Shown piece after piece: positions 44,852-49,462 of a DNA stretch of 49,462 nucleotides. Positions within the stretch are counted from its first letter, which is position 1; every line of letters starts with the position of its first letter. The notes under the pieces are model-generated. The model did no database searches, was not told the DNA's origin, and saw nothing but the letters and a program-made list of their open reading frames with translations. The stretch is taken from contig CALGTK010000028.1 of NCBI GenBank assembly GCA_937904325.1, positions 1 through 49,462 of the forward strand. The letters run 5' to 3'. This stretch comes from an uncultured Planctomyces sp. Lineage in GTDB: Bacteria; Planctomycetota; Planctomycetia; Planctomycetales; Planctomycetaceae. The translations under genes were made by a program, and so were the position numbers.

Positions 44852-45491
44852 GCCTCCGCTGAATCGCGTTTACTTTGAGAGCGATCCAGAGAATCTGCCA
44901 CCCTGCATCGCCACCTGCCCAGTAAAATGAGAGGGCAGCCTGAGCTGACAACCCGACGGGGCCGATCATTAAACGTGGCCAGATCAAATTTGACTCGATC
45001 GCTGCGGCTTCTTCGCTGTCAACTCGGTGAGGGACGCCTTGAATGGCTCCGGGGTCTGGCTTAATCATGCTCGCATGATCCCGAGAGATCCCCCGCACGA
45101 TCTCTTTTGCGACGACCTGATTCTACCGCAGGTATCCGCGGTCAATAGCCGTTCCAGTTTGGTCTAACGGAGAACACAGGAGCCGCCCGTAAAGCATTCC
45201 TGGCTGTCCCGGTACTATCATCTTTGCGGATTGCAATGTTGGTCGCAGAACTCGAATGCCATGACAGTCCCGCTCAGACAGAGTGCCCCATCCGCTTTGT
45301 GTCTCAGACGCAAGCTGCTGTCCCAGCAATCTGCAAAGTGTAACGGTGCGTCCGGTAGACAGCGTGGTTCTCGCTACGCTCTGATCGTTCTCGACTCAAT
45401 GTGACTCGAGTGGCACAGCCGGTATGGTTGTCTGTTGTCGCCTTCGCAGGCAACGATCCGAAACTGGTTCAACTTCGTATGTGAGCGAAAA
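44852..45491. other. Long non-coding stretch before the M1 peptidase
   Basis: About 640 bases. A minus-strand frame at 44634-45098 is open for 154 codons but overlaps the cassette gene and attC-like site and lacks any domain, so I do not call it. A near-palindrome ATCATGC-TC-GCATGAT lies at 45064-45079. The region could hold remains of decayed cassettes. Confidence 0.45.
45064..45079. promoter_or_regulatory. 16-bp near-palindrome
   Basis: ATCATGC and GCATGAT flank a TC spacer. It is symmetric enough for a regulator site but lies about 410 bases upstream of the next start, so its target is unclear. Confidence 0.3.
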
Positions 45492-48131
45492 ATGAAGTAC
45501 TTTGCGCCGTTGGTATTCTGTCGTAAATCGTCGTGCCATCTCTGTCCGGTTCCAATCGTTTGTCCTGGCATTCTGTTCCTTCTGCTTAGCTGTATGGCGA
45601 CCCTGGTAGCTGCCGACGAGCCGTTCCGTACGGCCGCGAGCCGCCGAATCGATGTGCATCACATTCGTCTGGACATCGAACTTGATCTACCGAAGAAGCA
45701 CTTACGAGGTCGCGCAACCATAAACTTCTCGCCACTACCTGCTTTCTTTGAAACAGGGAGAGAGCCGGTCATTGAACTGGATGCTCACGCTCTGGATGTT
45801 TCAGCAGTTCGACTTGCCAGGGACGGTGGCCAGGCAACTGCGGTCGACTTCGCAGTCGGCGACGACGAACTTTTCATCACTGCTCCGGAAGGCATGGTCG
45901 AGACCGGCCGGAAGTACTTCGTCGAGATTGATTACTCAGTCACCGATCCTGAAACAGGCCTTCACTTCTTCGGACCGACGAAACAGGCTCCGAATGTTCC
46001 ATTGATGGTTTGGAGCCAGGGCGAACCCCAGGCAAATCATCACTGGTTTCCGTGCATCGACAATTCCAACGAGCGGCAATCGACGGAGTTGAATGTTCGC
46101 GTTTCGGGCGGCGTTGAAGTTCTTTCGAACGGAAAGCTGATCTCGAGAAGGAATTCGGCTCAAGGTCACACGACGTTTCACTGGAAGCAGGAGAAAGAAC
46201 ACGTCGCGTACCTGGTGACGCTGGTCGCCGGCAAGTTCAACGTGGCGACCGAAGAATGGCGAGGCAAGCCGGTTACTTACTACGTTCCTGAAAACCGTAA
46301 GGCCGATATCGAGCGAACATTCGGTCGCACAAAGCCGATGCTCGATTTCTTCAGTAAACGGTTTGGCATCGAGTATCCCTGGAGCAAATACGCCCAGGTC
46401 GTCGTCGAGCAGTTCACATTCGGTGGCATGGAGAACACGAGTGCGACGACACTTTACCATCGAGCATTGCATGACAAACGTGCCATCGTCGACAGCACTC
46501 CGGACTGGTTGATCGCACATGAACTGGCTCATCAGTGGTGGGGCGACCTGGTCACTTGCAAAGACTGGTCGCACTTGTGGCTCAACGAAGGCTTCGCGAC
46601 ATACAGCGAGTCGCTGTGGGCAGAACACGCTTTCGGTCGCGACGAACGAGACTGGCACATGCTGGAAGACAGCCGCGCTGCAAGGTCGGGATCGACGCAG
46701 ACTCGTCCGATCGTTGACCGGCACTATCCCAACCCGGGATCGATGTTCGACAACCGAGTTTACCCCAAAGGAGCATGGGTTCTACATATGCTGAGGACTC
46801 GGTTGGGCGACGAAGATTTTTTCCGAGGACTGCAGCGTTACGGCACAGTCATGTCATATCAAACTGCAGAAACGTCTGACCTGCGAAAGACCTTCGAGCG
46901 ACTCTACGGACTTTCTCTGGAACGGTTCTTTCACGACTGGACCGAACGGCCCGGCAACCCAAAGCTGCTCGTCGAAACAGAATGGCAGCCACAGTCAAAG
47001 AGGCTGAAGGTCCACGTGAAACAGACTCAGAAAGAAGATATCTTTGAGATTCCAATCCGCATCGATGTCCAGTTGAAGGGCTCCGAGAAGTCGCAACACG
47101 CCGTCAACCGCCTGATGAATGAACGCGAATTCACCGAATACGTCGCCCTGACTGGGCCACTCGAAACTGTCGAGGTTGATCCAGAATTCGCGGTGCTTGC
47201 CCAGATCGAACAAAAACAATCACTCGCCTTGTGGGAAAGTCAGCTTAAGAAACAAACGGTTGGAACCGTTCCTTCAAGAGTTCGCGCGGCCGAGCACTTC
47301 GCAACTGTTCGTACAGACAAAAGCCGCCAGCTACTTGCCGGCGCGTTGGCCAACGATAGCTTCTACGGAGTTCGCACCGAAGCGGCCAAATCGCTCGGTA
47401 AACTCAAAGGCGACATCGCTTGCGATGCGCTGCTTACTGGCCTGTCGCAGAGCAACGCCAAAGTTCGTCGAGCGTGTGCAACGGCACTCGGGAACTTTGA
47501 ACATGACTCCAACGTAAAGGACGCTTTACGAGTAAAAAATTCTGAAGGCGACATCAGTTACTTTGTGGAATCATCCGTTCTGTCATCGTTTTCGAAGGTT
47601 CTTGACGAACCGCCCGTAGACCTTCTGATCGCGGCTTTAGAAAAGCCTTCACACCGGGAAACGATTCGTCTGACGGCTTTGCAGCAACTTGGAAAATCAT
47701 CCGATCCAGAAGTTCAGGCCGTGTTGCTCGATTGGACAAAGCCAGGCAAACCGCCTCTCTGCAGACCCGAAGCCTGTCGGCAACTCGTCGAGTTCGCCAA
47801 TCACAACCTGCTTCCTGAAGCGGCAACCGATCGGATCGTTAAACACCTGCTCGATCTGCTGGATACATCCGGCCCTCGAATGCGTGGCTCCATCGCCGCT
47901 GCCTTGGGTAGTCTCGGCAACCGAGCCACCTCAGCCAGAACACGGCTTCAGGAACTGACTAAAGCCGAACCCAACGACTGGACTCGAACCAGCATCAAAG
48001 CCGCGATTGACCGGATCTCCACGCCAGCTTCGGACACCGCAGCTCTGAAGAAACTGCAAAAGGAAATTGATGAAGCTCGCACCCAGACTCGAAGTCTCGA
48101 AGAGCGACTGTACCGGCTGGAAACCCCTTAA
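45492..48131 (+). CDS. Secreted M1 aminopeptidase with HEAT-repeat tail
   Basis: About 879 residues from the ATG at 45492, which places a hydrophobic signal segment (GILFLLLSCMATLVAA) near the start; the open frame reaches 45435. The N-terminal beta domain precedes the M1 catalytic domain: substrate motif GGMEN, zinc site H343-E344-L-A-H347 and E366 in LNEGFATYSE. It removes N-terminal residues from peptides in the periplasm. The C-terminal part, about 590-830, is HEAT-like (GVRTEAAKSLGKLKGDIACDA, KVRRACATALGNFEHD, RMRGSIAAALGSLGN), ending in a short coiled coil. M1 enzymes usually end in a helical domain; repeats of this HEAT type are a planctomycete-style variant. Confidence 0.93.
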   Translation: MKYFAPLVFCRKSSCHLCPVPIVCPGILFLLLSCMATLVAADEPFRTAASRRIDVHHIRLDIELDLPKKHLRGRATINFSPLPAFFETGREPVIELDAHALDVSAVRLARDGGQATAVDFAVGDDELFITAPEGMVETGRKYFVEIDYSVTDPETGLHFFGPTKQAPNVPLMVWSQGEPQANHHWFPCIDNSNERQSTELNVRVSGGVEVLSNGKLISRRNSAQGHTTFHWKQEKEHVAYLVTLVAGKFNVATEEWRGKPVTYYVPENRKADIERTFGRTKPMLDFFSKRFGIEYPWSKYAQVVVEQFTFGGMENTSATTLYHRALHDKRAIVDSTPDWLIAHELAHQWWGDLVTCKDWSHLWLNEGFATYSESLWAEHAFGRDERDWHMLEDSRAARSGSTQTRPIVDRHYPNPGSMFDNRVYPKGAWVLHMLRTRLGDEDFFRGLQRYGTVMSYQTAETSDLRKTFERLYGLSLERFFHDWTERPGNPKLLVETEWQPQSKRLKVHVKQTQKEDIFEIPIRIDVQLKGSEKSQHAVNRLMNEREFTEYVALTGPLETVEVDPEFAVLAQIEQKQSLALWESQLKKQTVGTVPSRVRAAEHFATVRTDKSRQLLAGALANDSFYGVRTEAAKSLGKLKGDIACDALLTGLSQSNAKVRRACATALGNFEHDSNVKDALRVKNSEGDISYFVESSVLSSFSKVLDEPPVDLLIAALEKPSHRETIRLTALQQLGKSSDPEVQAVLLDWTKPGKPPLCRPEACRQLVEFANHNLLPEAATDRIVKHLLDLLDTSGPRMRGSIAAALGSLGNRATSARTRLQELTKAEPNDWTRTSIKAAIDRISTPASDTAALKKLQKEIDEARTQTRSLEERLYRLETP

Positions 48132-48198
48132 GGCAGAGTACTCGTGCCAACTGATCCAGCTTGACACTGGTTACACGTCGCGTGGCTGATGTTCTGGA

Positions 48199-49320
48199 CT
48201 AAGTCTGTACAAGGCCAGACAGCCAGGCGGCACACGTTCCGCAGACGACGATCGGGATCCATGCGGCCAGTTCGATATCGACGACGTTCAAGCGGCCCAT
48301 GTGAATACTGAACTGCGTGAAGAGGAACAACATTCCAAGCACCGTCGTGCAGGCAGCGATGTTGAGTAGTAAACTGTGACTTTCACGACGAAGCGTCAGC
48401 GGAATTGCAATCAGCACTGAACTTAGAATTAGAAACGGTCGTCCGAGCCGTTCGTGCAAATGTACTGACTGGCTTCTGATTGTGACCATTCCGTAGGCCG
48501 GATTTCGAATGCGATGGATTAATTGTGAAGTAGACAAGTACTTGAAGCTGCGCGTGCGATTGTGAAGCTGATCGATCGTAACATCGGTCACGACAAACAT
48601 ATCGCCGCTTGATGGAGCTTTAAGAATTCTTCGTCCGCCTTCGGCTGTCAGCGTTAGTTCATCAAATGCGGGCTTTGGCTCTCGAAGTAGCCAACCGGCT
48701 GGCCTGGACTTGCTTGCCGGAATTTGAATGGCCTCTTTGGTTTTCAGTGTTGTTGGTTCAATAACCTGCAAGGGAACCGGCAGTAGAAACCTCGCGTTGA
48801 AGACTTTTCGCTCAGCAATCCGAAGCCGGTCGCCTGAGATTTCAATGTTCGTCACGTAGTCCCGCGCCGGCTGAACGTCGTGCGTGGCTGCACCATCGTC
48901 GCCGCGGTTGGCCTGAAGCCTTTCGGCAATGTTGGGGATGATGACTTCCTGATTTACGGCCAGACTAAGCTCAATCGTCAATGTTCCGACGATAATCGGA
49001 ATCGCCAGTCGCCAGGTTGGAACTCCGGCCGATAACACTGGATAGATCTCACGAGACCTTTGCAGCAACGCAAAGACGCCCACGACAGCCAGGACAGTCA
49101 GAATTGGCCCGACCATGTCGAAGAACGGAAACACCTGAAAGAAATAGTGCGTTGCCATTTTCAGCAGGACGGTGGCAGTTGTTTCTTTGGCTGCTCCGGA
49201 CTGAAATTCGTCAGCATTCGAAAACGCATCGAAGACGACGTATAAGCCGTACGTCGCGACAAATCCGATGGCAAAAACATGCCAGAATCGTTTCAGAAGA
49301 TGTCGGTCAAAAAGTGTCAC
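48199..49320 (-). CDS. LptF/LptG-family permease
   Basis: A 373-residue member of the YjgP/YjgQ family, the membrane subunits of the LptB2FG exporter that lifts lipopolysaccharide out of the inner membrane. Hydrophobic segments lie near 15-35, 58-80, 100-120 and in the C-terminal third (295-370), with a periplasmic beta-jellyroll between. FDRHLLKRFWHVFAIGFVAT is the usual N-terminus. GTG start; its partner is not in the window. Presence fits a diderm planctomycete making LPS. Confidence 0.88.
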   Translation of the reverse strand: MTLFDRHLLKRFWHVFAIGFVATYGLYVVFDAFSNADEFQSGAAKETTATVLLKMATHYFFQVFPFFDMVGPILTVLAVVGVFALLQRSREIYPVLSAGVPTWRLAIPIIVGTLTIELSLAVNQEVIIPNIAERLQANRGDDGAATHDVQPARDYVTNIEISGDRLRIAERKVFNARFLLPVPLQVIEPTTLKTKEAIQIPASKSRPAGWLLREPKPAFDELTLTAEGGRRILKAPSSGDMFVVTDVTIDQLHNRTRSFKYLSTSQLIHRIRNPAYGMVTIRSQSVHLHERLGRPFLILSSVLIAIPLTLRRESHSLLLNIAACTTVLGMLFLFTQFSIHMGRLNVVDIELAAWIPIVVCGTCAAWLSGLVQT

Positions 49321-49462
49321 GGACGGCCTTGCTCGTTTTTTGAAACGCCGGATCTGCGCGCAGCAATCCCGTTGTCAGCGAATGCTGAAAAGTGAATTAC
49401 AGGCCGAACGCCCAAAATTGGTCAATACCAACTCGTGGATGATGTGTAGTCGAATTTCAAAA
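49321..49462. other. Window end without a gene
   Basis: The last 142 bases lie upstream of the LptF/LptG-like gene and show no coding frame. They probably contain its promoter. Confidence 0.4.

Noticed and set aside
44634-45098. 154-codon minus-strand frame after the cassette gene
   Set aside because: It overlaps the cassette gene and an attC-like site and matches no family that I recognise.
45936-46724. 262-codon minus-strand frame
   Set aside because: Antisense to the M1 catalytic domain, with no recognisable content.
1-49462. CRISPR arrays, tRNA or rRNA genes
   Set aside because: I saw no regularly spaced direct repeats, no cloverleaf-type sequence and no rRNA-like stretch.

Overview
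The window looks like chromosomal DNA of a planctomycete (Planctomycetota). Pointers are a lysine-, glutamate- and cysteine-rich secreted protein of the YTV cell-wall type (17651-18808), very large secreted PQQ-type beta-propeller proteins, secreted WD40/oxidoreductase and M1-peptidase/HEAT fusions, a deoxyhypusine-synthase-like gene beside agmatinase, and moderate GC (mid-50s by eye). No rRNA, tRNA or CRISPR array was seen. I did not identify the species.

Layout. 1-4083 (+): end of an upstream gene, a HIT-family hydrolase, a CoA-binding protein, a small HExxH protein, a secreted protein of unknown function and a doubtful ORF. 4084-12176 (-): a compact eight-gene run. In transcription order it holds a secreted/anchored protein with a His-rich tail, an FtsX-type permease, a LolD-type ATPase, a tandem two-domain molybdate/tungstate-type binding protein, its permease and ATPase, a MoaD/ThiS-like sulfur carrier and an E1-like (MoeB/HesA) protein whose adenylation site is largely substituted. 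This is the best candidate for an under-described system. 12372-19900: a 1324-aa propeller protein with an internal methyltransferase-like fold, a dead IS630-family transposase, the YTV-type wall protein with RNA-like hairpins on both sides, and an alpha/beta hydrolase. 20112-34974 (-): a 1578-aa propeller protein, an M24-fold protein without metal ligands, a WD40-oxidoreductase fusion, an SGNH protein translationally coupled to a secreted phosphoesterase, a tRNA-dihydrouridine synthase and arginine decarboxylase. 35601-37674 (+): deoxyhypusine-synthase-like protein and agmatinase, divergent from speA across a hairpin-rich spacer. 37779-49320: an orphan FtsX-type permease, YidD, an FHA protein, a WD40 protein, xylose isomerase preceded by a near-perfect inverted repeat, a probable integron gene cassette (one small secreted protein between two attC-like sites), an M1 aminopeptidase with HEAT repeats and an LptF/LptG-type permease.

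How the genes work together. SpeA makes agmatine and the agmatinase turns it into putrescine; the deoxyhypusine-synthase-like protein probably adds an aminobutyl-transfer step, so the divergent speA / dhs-like-speB locus reads as a polyamine module. The 4-12 kb operon couples an oxyanion importer to sulfur-carrier chemistry, consistent with molybdenum or tungsten cofactor supply, together with a second, export-type or lipoprotein-type ABC module. The rest are mainly envelope and secreted proteins plus housekeeping genes.
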